Source: Mycoemilia scoparia (taxonomy: Eukaryota; Kickxellomycota; Kickxellomycetes; Kickxellales; Kickxellaceae). From it: a DNA stretch of 11,528 bases. Under the pieces are notes generated by a model, which saw nothing but the letters and a program-made list of their open reading frames with translations, ran no database searches and had not been told where the DNA came from. The stretch spans positions 1 to 11,528 of the forward strand of contig JANBPU010000434.1 in NCBI GenBank assembly GCA_027575805.1, read 5' to 3'. Position numbers and translations under genes: made by a program. Below, piece after piece: positions 1-8,287 of the stretch; the first letter of the stretch is position 1; each line of letters starts with the position of its first letter.

Positions 1-2467
1 CTAAAACAATACTAGTGAATTTTCCAGGAGTTAGTTGAATATCAAATAGCTTGTGATTGAGCCAAAACCTAAGTAATTATTTTGCTAAAGTATCATTGTT
101 TTCTAGAATCCATTTTTGACCATACAGTAAATTATCAGGTTGAAAGAATGCTGAAAATTAGACATAGTTCACACAAAATGACGTATCATTTAAGTACCCG
201 AATTTATTGAAATATATTTGTTGCTTTTCAATAACACAAAGACTTTTTCATAAATAAACCTGGGCAAAGATTTGTGCCACTCTCTTTCAAGTATTTAAGA
301 TTACTTGTGGTGGCAGTAAAAAACTACCAGGCCAATGGCTTGACAGCAATATGTTTAGTCTAGACTTACCTGGAGGTATTTCAGAAAAATCATTTATAGT
401 TAGTTCTGTGTTGAATTGCAGTATCAACAGTATTATCTAATATTATGACATCTGAAACTGAATTGGAAAAACGCTCGTTTTTGAAAAAGCAGCATTAATA
501 TAGAATGTTCTATAAAATTACCATTATATTATCATAATCAAAAAAGCTACCTTGTCTTGTAAAAACATTCGTCGTGTATTGCTGTTGACAGTTAATTCGT
601 CATTTCAGTGATAAGTATTGATGATACATACAGAAGAGCCTTTATTATTAAAAATGATAACACGATTCTACAAAAGCTCTTGAGTTTATATCAAAATAGA
701 TTTAGACAAATACGCCATGTCTTGTTGCACTATTTTAACATGACGGAATTTGTTACTTGCATCCATAGCATATTTACACTATATGAAAAAAAATTATCTG
801 TTACATCTTTATAAAAAATCAAAGCTATCTTGTACCCTGGAAAATGACTCAATTACCACGAAATTTGGCGGTCATGTACAACAGATATGTATCTGTATTT
901 TATGTTGCTTGGCTCTGCCTTAGTTACAGTATCGGGAGGATCAGGACAGTCACAGGCTGCTTGGAGCAGGATGAAAAACACATTTGTGTTTTTCACTTAG
1001 GCTTTAAAGTGTGTTTAGAATAAATAAAACAATAAATTTATATATAAAAGTTAAAGCTTATTTAATAAGGCCAGTAACTTGGAATTTTTTTATAAAGAGG
1101 TGACGAATACTTTTTCGTGTAGTGTAGGGTCTAAAAATCTAATTATACCTTCTAATTTTCCCATTTTCTCCTAAAGTATTATTAGAAGGAGATCGATTCT
1201 TACATATTAGTAATCTCTAACGCCTTTTAACTTTGTACATGTCCTCATTTACTATAGTTGATTGCAATATTTGCTGCATATCATATCGTACTCTATAAAT
1301 AGAATCAGTGCATCCATATTGAAATGTCTGCATCTGAAATCAAAACATCGCTGCTACCTCATTCTCAAGTGTGTACAGAAATCTCATTGTTCATTTTCAG
1401 TGTGGCTAACTATCAAGCTACCTGGGTTCTATTATTAGAATAACCTCACAATACACTTTTTCCTGCTGAATTAGGGCGGATTTAGCCTTAAATAGAGAAA
1501 ACAAAAGTAAACCCACTACCATTTCCAAACTTAGAGAGAGACAATAAGATAAACATCAGCCATGCTTCTAAAGGAGTACATATTGGCATGTAAACCGATC
1601 AACAAAATGAGTCCGATGTCCGGAAGTTAAAAATGCCAATTCTGCTATTGGCTTATAAATATTGTCACCGCTGTATTTGCCTTTTTATAAGAAAATAAGC
1701 AGTAAAATCAATACAGACCTTTTGAACTTTTTTAGATATCCTTGTCTACGTTCGAGTAGTATATAACAATTTGCAGGTTTAGCCCTATAGGTCCAAAAGG
1801 CAGAACCTTCGAATTGTTTGCTTTAATAGTAGTAATAGAGCCACGTTTTGCATTGATGCTAATGGTATTTTCTATAGAAGCGCCACTAGCTGCAAATAAA
1901 ATATTACATCGGTAGTAGCTGTAGTTGTTGATAGTTTTTAATGTGTTTGGAAATGATCGGTGGTGGCAATAATAGTAGTACCGATGTCAGTAGACTTATT
2001 ACAATAGGTCCATAGAAAAGTAGATAGTTAAAAATAGTCATTGTGTGAAAATGACGCTACGACTATCAATGTTGCTGTTGTTGAACTTGGCTATTCAAAT
2101 TCATTATCAGGCGCTATATACAGCTATAGCATTTGCCAAGATAATCGAACAACACAATCTGTGCTAGAAACCTTGTCAAAGACAGTTGCTTGGGATGATA
2201 TTCCACATATCACTACCATGGAGAAAGAGTGTGTATGTAGTGGTAAATACCAAAACACATCGGTATTAAGATATTACATAAAACCCACACAGTATGGAAA
2301 ATATTCGATATGCAAGGGATTATCACAGCTACAGAAGATCGGTTTACTCACTGGCGCTTAGTCAATAATGGCGCTGTTTTGCATTTTTATTAAACAGTGA
2401 AATCAGACTGCGATTATGTGATGCTCAAATCTATTAATAGAAAACTATTTTTCAATAGGCTTTTATT
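1..2467. other. AT-rich intergenic DNA, no recognisable gene
   Basis: No ORF here has a recognisable domain. The 106-codon ORF at 2041-2361 (+) begins at a TTG, has its only ATG late in the frame, and resembles no family I know. A stop-to-stop ORF of 84 codons without any ATG lies on the minus strand at 1735-1986. Codon use in both lacks the C-ending bias of the transporter gene downstream. I looked for tRNA A and B boxes and for common RNA motifs and saw none. The only promoter-like cluster is the paired CCAAT with TATA at 1635-1661. The stretch could contain decayed genes, but that cannot be shown from this sequence alone. Confidence 0.5.
1635..1661 (+). promoter_or_regulatory. Paired inverted CCAAT boxes next to a TATA box (candidate)
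   Basis: GCCAAT at 1635-1640 and its exact inverse ATTGGC at 1647-1652 are separated by 6 bases. They are followed at once by TATAAATA at 1654-1661, the same octamer found upstream of the secreted-protein gene at 9750. CCAAT boxes are bound in fungi by the Hap2/3/5 (NF-Y) complex, but usually lie further from the TATA box than this. No convincing coding sequence follows: the first ATG downstream, at 1856, opens only 19 codons. It is therefore either an orphan promoter or chance in AT-rich DNA. Confidence 0.2.
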
Positions 2468-3229
2468 GTGAGAGACTGCCAAGGATCAATCATGCTTCTG
2501 AACAGTAGTGTTTCCTTCTTCGGTTTAGGGCTTAGTATTAAAATGTTATATGAAATGCTATACCAACAAAATCCACAAAAACAAAAACAAAATCTAAATG
2601 ATAGCGTAGCAATAGCAATAGCAATACCAGTACATAAACAATTTTTGATAAGTCGTTTCTATTTTTATAATACAAGCCGGATATGGCAGCCTCATGGTAG
2701 TCACTCATATATTGTGGACATTGAAGGTCCCAGCTTGGTATTTCCATTTGATTAATCACCAAAAATAAAGGCGTGACACCACCACCCTTGCACAAAGTGT
2801 GAGGTTTCACAAACCAGTCTTCCAGGGCTGACACCAACCACAATAATGTTGAAGGGCATCAACACTTTGCAAAGAAATAATCCCAAAGACATAGAATCTA
2901 TCTCTAAGCAAAATGGCCATGGTGGAGGAGGATAAGACGCCACTTCTTTAGAGGCAAAAGAGAGTGCGCTTTTCTTTACCAAAAATATGGAGAATGGATA
3001 TATTTGGCAGTAGCCACGCATTTGATCATAGCAGCAAAACGGGAAATTCCTGAAAGAAGCAGATGTTTGGGCTTTGAAAGCAATTCATGCCATATACAGA
3101 CAGGACCACAAAGAAGCCAAACCAACTTTGCCACAAAGACTATCGGGCTTATTTTTTATCAAGATAATATCCAAAGCATTCCTACTGCCCTATGATCACA
3201 GCAACCAAGGTAACAACCGTACTCGATAG
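2468..3229 (+). other. Frame-consistent, stop-interrupted ORF stretch (possible gene relic)
   Basis: One forward frame is open from 2468 to 2752, is broken by TAA (2753-2755), TGA (2774-2776), TAA (2933-2935), TAG (3011-3013), TGA (3023-3025) and TAG (3029-3031), and then runs open for 65 codons to TAG at 3227-3229. The segments between stops read as mixed, mostly hydrophilic protein, with a short Cys-x2-Cys near 2790 and a charged helix-like stretch around 3050-3120. This would fit an old pseudogene. However, other frames on both strands are also fairly open here (for example minus 2752-3021), and I recognise no family, so the call is weak. A short hexamer repeat, TAGCAA three times, sits inside it at 2607-2624. 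Confidence 0.15.
2607..2624 (+). repeat. Short tandem repeat (TAGCAA)x3
   Basis: Three perfect copies of TAGCAA lie just after a CAAAAA-rich stretch at about 2563-2592. In the frame open from 2468 it would encode alternating Ala and Ile. It is a simple low-copy microsatellite with no evident function. Confidence 0.6.
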
Positions 3230-4832
3230 CAAATCCCATCAAAATGTTATGTCAGGGAGTATTCCAAGCTGTGATAAAAATTACAGCTTGAAAAGAAAAT
3301 CAAAACATATCGAGTTGAACAGCACTTTTTAAATCCCAAACAGCTCTACTTGTATTTGATAAAAACTTTCTTTGCTGAGATGCAGTCTTTACTGCTGTGA
3401 TAATATTGCTACTGCTGGAATTTGGCAACCAATAGCCTTGGAGCCATGGCAATGTGCGTGCGATTACTACCGCTTTTCGTATGATTTCCACTCTCAATTG
3501 GTTGGAGCATATCGTTTTATCATTATACTAAAAATAAAGAAATGTGCTTATACATACATTCATACAGACGGCTCTTGTGGTGTGGTGGGTATTCCGAGTG
3601 CACAGCTTACATGTTAAATGAGGATGTTTTATTGAATACATTCACACTTATTTAATATTTCTGCCCTTAGTAAGCGTACAAGCAGAGGGTAGATTGTGTA
3701 TTTTGGGAAAATCTATTATTAGAAACTCAAGGTTTACATCGTGGATGCTAATTGAGAGACTGTGTGTGTGTATGCATTTGGCAAGCAAGAGATTAGGACT
3801 ATACATCTTTTTGCACCACTGGCTTAGAGAGAACACCGCTCATAGCCTTACAACCAAGGCCTCAATAGCTTGGCCGGAATACAATCAAGACTTTTAAGTC
3901 AGCAGACACACGTATTGTGATAATAGGCTGGAATGCGTGGTGGAGTGCAGAAAAACGGCAAAAATCCATTTGCTGAGTGGTGTGGGGTTTAATAAGTCTA
4001 TGCACTTCAGTGAAATCCGTGCATGAAGTCCTGGAGATGTTGTGCTTGAGCTGCTGAGCAACTATTTTTTTTGCTCGGCCGAATTACAAACCCCGTATCA
4101 AACTACTACTAATGCTGGTGGCTATATACAATTGCTCCAAGTAAATTAATGTATCACAGGAAAGCTTTGTTCAGTCGAGCAGGCCTGGCGAGAGTCTTGA
4201 TAAAAACAAGAAAGAAGGCTTTCAAGCACTTTAGTACTGCTAAGCTCTTGCATACACAAAGTTGGGTGTGTTACCTACGACAAAGCGGATTTCCAAAGAT
4301 ACTCGAAGCATGTAGTTGCAGGGACCAGAGGCTCTTGCATATTCAAAACATTGGCTCCAAAGCACTTACATACTCATCTGTCTCGCTCTTCAAGACGAGC
4401 CACCTCTAAAATATGAACAATGTGTGCGCTTATTTTGGGTTCCATGGAAGGCGTGATGTATGTGCTCCTGGCAATGGCTTGAAGACTAGTCTTTCTGTAG
4501 GGTTGTACGCAAGTGCGCTTTATCCGCTGCGATCACTGCTTTGACTTAAATCTTGGCTATAAACAGACAGAGACCCAAACACAAATACTCGCACTCACAT
4601 TCACGGACAAAATGAGAGAGGAGTCAAAATCAGCGAATTTATCGCTATTGCCTATTTGGCTGTTTTGGAAATGCAGTATGGCGATAGTCAAAAATAGCTT
4701 GGATTTTCCAATTGCAGAAAGCGATGCAGGTCGAAGACGAGAAGGAGGGGGGTGCTCGCTATTTTCAATTATCCCAGCACTTTCTTTGCGTGCATTGGGA
4801 GCTTCTTCCCCTGGTGAAGCCATACTTTCATG
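3230..4832. other. Intergenic DNA, no recognisable gene
   Basis: Short ORFs occur on both strands (for example 4149-4409 plus, 3300-3497 minus, the ORF beginning at 4513 plus), but none shows a known domain and they overlap one another in several frames. A degenerate direct repeat is visible: the 11-mer GCTCTTGCATA occurs at 4244-4254 and 4331-4341, and a related GGCT..AAGCACTT block occurs at about 4218 and 4353. I see no RNA gene, no long terminal repeats and no transposase. The last few hundred bases probably belong to the upstream control region of the transporter gene. Confidence 0.45.
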
Positions 4833-5395
4833 GGTGACACAAACCCAAATCTTCCTGCCGCCGTTGCTGCTCTTAACTCTGCTGGCGTGCTGGTAGTTTC
4901 CTTTAACATCACACCGCACTCCACTTGATATCCTTTATTTCCCACAAACCGTATATAAAGTGGCCATCATTCCCTGCTCTGGCCATATTCTATATCCGTA
5001 TATTACCTCTTGCATCTTCATCCAGAAACATTTTACCAGGTTTCACTTGTCTATTATCCAGGATATATAAAAGAGTTTCTTCTATTCCACATTGGCATCC
5101 TGTCACTTGGCTGATCTCTCTTTTCACTTCTTGTTAACGAATTTTCTTCTTATATATACTATTCCATCTTGTATACTTATTATTGTATACTACCAGGTAC
5201 ACTCGACTGTCCATACATCACATCATCTTTCCTTGAGTGTTGGAACTAGCCCTGGTTTATATACTTTGTCCATACATCCCTTGCATTATATATATCTAGC
5301 ATCTTCATCTCAAATCTTGCACACACGCAAAATAACGACAAAGACATCACCGTATTCGTAGGTGCCATACACACACATACATATACGCACACACC
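4833..5395 (+). promoter_or_regulatory. Promoter and 5' leader region of the ABCG transporter gene
   Basis: The region is rich in pyrimidines and CA steps. It has several TATA-like boxes: TATATAAA at 4952-4959, TATATAAAAG at 5064-5073 (the best match to a TATA consensus), TATATATA at 5151-5158 and TATATATA at 5287-5294. From 4833 to the start codon there is no ATG on the plus strand, whereas CAT occurs about two dozen times. The start is therefore the first ATG for any transcript beginning in this region. A CA-rich tract (about 5370-5394) runs into the start codon, whose context CACCATGTC has A at -3. Which TATA box sets the main transcription start cannot be decided from sequence. Confidence 0.55.
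5064..5073 (+). promoter_or_regulatory. Best TATA box candidate for the ABCG gene
   Basis: TATATAAAAG is the strongest TATA consensus match upstream of the transporter. It would place transcription start near 5090-5110 and give a leader of about 300 bases without an upstream ATG. A second good candidate is TATATAAA at 4952-4959. Confidence 0.4.
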
Positions 5396-7603
5396 ATGTC
5401 CACATCTGCTGCATTCTACAAGAAACCGCTGGATGACAGAGTTTCTCCACTACAAGTCACTTTTGAGAATCTGAGCTATTATGTCACTGTGGCGCCCCAG
5501 CCTGGCGACAAGAAGCCACCAGTGCTTGAGCGCGTCAAAAATACCTTCACAGGTGGCGGCGGCACCGAAAAATGCATTTTGAAAAACATGTCTGGCTCTT
5601 TCCAGCCTGGTCGTCTGTGCGCCATCATGGGCCCAAGTGGCTCTGGAAAAACTAGCATGCTCAACTTGCTCTCGGGTTTCACAAGCAATGGTCGTCTTGA
5701 GGGCAACATCTGGGTAAACGGAAGAACCGCTGACAACAGTGCTCTTCGTATGCTTACTGCTTATGTCAACCAGGAAGACATCATTCTGCCGACACAAACA
5801 GTCAAGGAGGCCGTCGCTTTCTCTACTGCCCTCCGCTTGCCATGCTTGGATAAAAACATCCAAAGCCAGCGGTGCCAAGAGGCAATTAACCTCCTCTCTC
5901 TCGAACACACCGAAAAGACCGTCATTGGTGACGATGAGAACAAGGGTGTGTCTGGTGGTGAGCGCAAGCGTGTTGCCATCGCTATGGAGCTTGTGACTGA
6001 CGCTTCTATCCTTCTGCTTGACGAGCCGACCTCTGGTCTTGACTCTCACACTGCCATCACTGTTGCCAAGCTCATGAAGAAGATTGCCCTTACCGGACGC
6101 ACTGTTGTGACTGTCATCCACCAGCCCTCTATCGAAATCTTCAACATGTTCGACGACTTGCTTATCATGAAGGAGGGTCGTATCGCCTACATGGGTGAGC
6201 GCGAAGGATGCATGCCATTCTTTGCCCAGCTGGGATACATTTGCCCCAAGTCTCGCAACCCCGCCGACTACCTCTTGACTGATGTTCTTAACCGTCCCCG
6301 CGATGTTGTTGACAGCGCTTTCCTTGCCCAGGAGTCCAAACGCCTCGAGAAGCTCACCGACGCCTGGGACCACTCGTCCGATTTCCAGAAACAAAGGGAA
6401 AATATCGAGTTCCCTGTCCTTGAAGACATCCACGAATCAAGCTTTAAGCGCATGCGTAGCCTTGGTACTCAAATTAAGCAGCTGGTTATCCGCGACTGGA
6501 ACAACATGACAAGAAACAAGCTCCTCCTCAACATCCGTCTTATCCAAATCGCTGTCTTTGCTCTCATCGGTGGTATGGTCTTTTATAACAGCGACAGTAA
6601 AAACCCCGACGTTCAGTCCCAGAACTTCCAGGGCGCCAGCTTCTACATCATCCTGACCGAATTCTTTGTCACTGCAATCACCGTCCTCAACACATATTCT
6701 CCACAGCGCTCTCTCTTCCGTCGTGAATTCTTGAATGGCTACTACAACATCCACGCTTACTTTATCTCAAAGGTCATCATTGAACTACCTATTCACATCA
6801 TCGGCTCTTTGATCTACTCGGCTATCATGTATTGGATGGTCGGTTTCCAAAAGTCTGCTGGAAAATACTTCCTGTTTGCCGCTGTGGCCATCGCTGAGCG
6901 CCTGTGTGGCTTTGCTCTTGGTGTGCATCTAGCCTGCTTCTTTGTCGATCTTGCCCTTGCCATTTCAGTCATCCCACTGCTTGTTGTTCCATTCATGGCC
7001 TTCGGTGGCATGCTTGTCAATCCCGGAGAAATGCCCGGCTTTATCAAGTGGTGCCAGTGGATCAGTCCTGTCAAATACGGCTATGCTGCACTTGCTATTA
7101 ACCAGTTTGATGGTCTAGAATACAAAGGCCAGGATATCGGTTCTGGAATTCTAGATAAGCTCAACCTTGGTCGTTTCGGCGTTGCTGCCAATATCGGGTT
7201 CATCCTCATGTTTTCTGCCGTTTTCACTATCCAGGCATATATCAGTCTTGTGCACTTGGTTCGCCAACAGGGTATCAAGAAGAACAAGAAGAAGTCCAAG
7301 GATGGCTCCAGCGATCCTCGTGCTATTATCCTTGGCCCTCCAGAGGACCGCTTCATCAACAACCTCAATGGTATCGATATCGTCTCCTATGCTCAGGAAA
7401 CCAACATGTCGTCTGCCACAGTCTTCAATGACGAAAAGGCTATTCCAGGTTCTCCAGACTTTTCTTACTACCAGCTGCCAGATCCACTCTCTGGCAACAA
7501 CGATAACAGAGAAAGCAACAATAACAACAATAGAGCAAGCAGCAACAGCAAAGGCAACCATAGAGTGAGCATGTTCGGTTCCCCCTATATAAACCAAAAC
7601 TAA
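5396..7603 (+). CDS. ABCG (White/EPDR-type) half-transporter, 735 aa
   Basis: Single-exon ORF encoding an ATP-driven membrane transporter of the ABCG half-size class: nucleotide-binding domain first, then one six-helix membrane domain. Walker A is GPSGSGKT (79-86), the Q-loop glutamine is Q126, the signature is VSGGERKR (185-192), Walker B is ILLLDEP with catalytic E210 (205-211), the D-loop is SGLDS (213-217), and the switch histidine is H242 in VIHQPS. All catalytic residues are present. Helices fall at about 379-397, 416-434, 455-480, 490-513, 517-541 and 596-622; the RREF.NGYYN block (442-451) before helix 3 is typical of the family. As a half-transporter it must pair with itself or a partner. 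The substrate (sterol, lipid or drug) cannot be read from sequence. The ATG is the first available and has A at -3. Unusual: about 110 residues follow helix 6, with a Lys cluster (628-635) and an Asn/Ser-rich tail, where most half-transporters end soon after the helix. Confidence 0.96.
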   Translation: MSTSAAFYKKPLDDRVSPLQVTFENLSYYVTVAPQPGDKKPPVLERVKNTFTGGGGTEKCILKNMSGSFQPGRLCAIMGPSGSGKTSMLNLLSGFTSNGRLEGNIWVNGRTADNSALRMLTAYVNQEDIILPTQTVKEAVAFSTALRLPCLDKNIQSQRCQEAINLLSLEHTEKTVIGDDENKGVSGGERKRVAIAMELVTDASILLLDEPTSGLDSHTAITVAKLMKKIALTGRTVVTVIHQPSIEIFNMFDDLLIMKEGRIAYMGEREGCMPFFAQLGYICPKSRNPADYLLTDVLNRPRDVVDSAFLAQESKRLEKLTDAWDHSSDFQKQRENIEFPVLEDIHESSFKRMRSLGTQIKQLVIRDWNNMTRNKLLLNIRLIQIAVFALIGGMVFYNSDSKNPDVQSQNFQGASFYIILTEFFVTAITVLNTYSPQRSLFRREFLNGYYNIHAYFISKVIIELPIHIIGSLIYSAIMYWMVGFQKSAGKYFLFAAVAIAERLCGFALGVHLACFFVDLALAISVIPLLVVPFMAFGGMLVNPGEMPGFIKWCQWISPVKYGYAALAINQFDGLEYKGQDIGSGILDKLNLGRFGVAANIGFILMFSAVFTIQAYISLVHLVRQQGIKKNKKKSKDGSSDPRAIILGPPEDRFINNLNGIDIVSYAQETNMSSATVFNDEKAIPGSPDFSYYQLPDPLSGNNDNRESNNNNNRASSNSKGNHRVSMFGSPYINQN

Positions 7604-7777
7604 CCCATGACTGCTCCCATTCTATCCCAAGCTATAAAAACAATATTTAACATGGTGTTAAACCCATTCTAAACTGTAATTTACCGCATTTATATATATA
7701 TGCTCTTATAAAACACACGCACATATATATTTAAATATCTACCTCTGTTTATCCTCTCCTCTTTTTCAGTAAACTCT

Positions 7778-7802
7778 TATATATATATATATATATATAT
7801 AT
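7778..7802 (+). repeat. (TA)n microsatellite
   Basis: A 25-base uninterrupted TA run lies in the 3' flank of the transporter gene, 33 bases before an AATAAA hexamer. TA-rich efficiency elements upstream of poly(A) sites are known in yeast, so it may contribute to 3' end formation. It is also expected to vary in length between strains. Confidence 0.85.
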
Positions 7803-7834
7803 CTCCTGTTATTTAGTATTTTGTCCAACAATGT

Positions 7835-7840
7835 AATAAA
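7835..7840 (+). terminator. Candidate poly(A) signal AATAAA of the ABCG gene
   Basis: A perfect AATAAA lies 232 bases after the stop codon, downstream of TA-rich tracts. A second A-rich element (AAATAAAAAG) follows about ten bases later. Fungal 3' end signals are loose, so an earlier TA-rich site could be used instead. Confidence 0.4.
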
Positions 7841-7936
7841 TCGTCAAAAATAAAAAGATTAAACTGAATTGTCAAATAATTAATGAAAGCGAGTTGTACA
7901 ACTAATAAAAGTGATTAGTAAAACAGATAAAAGCCC

Positions 7937-7953
7937 ATCATGTTCAACATGAT
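7937..7953. repeat. Perfect 8-bp inverted repeat with one-base spacer
   Basis: ATCATGTT, C, AACATGAT: both arms match exactly. The symmetry would suit a dimeric DNA-binding protein or a small hairpin. It lies about 100 bases after the putative poly(A) signal and no gene starts nearby, so no function can be assigned. Confidence 0.5.
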
Positions 7954-8257
7954 TTATCAATCTATCTTTAGCAAGCTCTCAATTACTTTAGTAGCTACAT
8001 TATTTTTAGCTTGCCATTTCCCTATTCACTTTTTGCTTTAAATCTAATCTATTTTGTAATTCTGAGAAGCTCTCTATCTCTCTTCTGGGCCAAACTGCCT
8101 CAACAAAGGCTGATAAGATCTGGCCAACTTTTAAAAAATATGATGCGCATGATGTGAACCCTGTAAAAGTATGCTACACATCTCCAGTCTGAGTGTGTGA
8201 ACTTTTCCTTCAAAAAAAAACCAATAAAAGCTGAAAGAAAAGGAGCATTTTTGCGTC

Positions 8258-8287
8258 TGATGTTATAGCACATGCTGTATAACATCA
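8258..8287. repeat. Hairpin-forming inverted repeat
   Basis: TGATGTTATA (8258-8267) pairs exactly with TATAACATCA (8278-8287). An inner GCA/TGC pairing leaves a two-base bulge and a two-base apex. It lies in AT-rich DNA without a nearby gene. It could be a mobile-element scar, an RNA hairpin or chance. Confidence 0.45.

Noticed and set aside
2041..2361. 106-codon plus-strand ORF
   Set aside because: It starts with TTG, its only ATG is far downstream, there is no known domain and no codon bias like the real genes.
3300..3617. Opposing ORFs at 3300-3497 (minus) and 3372-3617 (plus)
   Set aside because: They occupy the same bases on opposite strands, the minus one starts at TTG, and neither has a recognisable domain. 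A TTTATTTTTAG acceptor-like site precedes the minus one but is expected by chance in AT-rich DNA.
4513..4919. Overlapping ORFs of about 120 codons on both strands just upstream of the transporter promoter
   Set aside because: The plus ORF starts with GTG. Both strands are open over the same bases and neither shows a domain. The region reads as upstream control DNA.
5450..6433. 327-codon ORF on the minus strand inside the ABCG gene
   Set aside because: It lies wholly antisense to the nucleotide-binding domain, whose motifs are perfect on the plus strand. Codon bias in the real gene leaves the opposite frame free of stops. It has no domain of its own.
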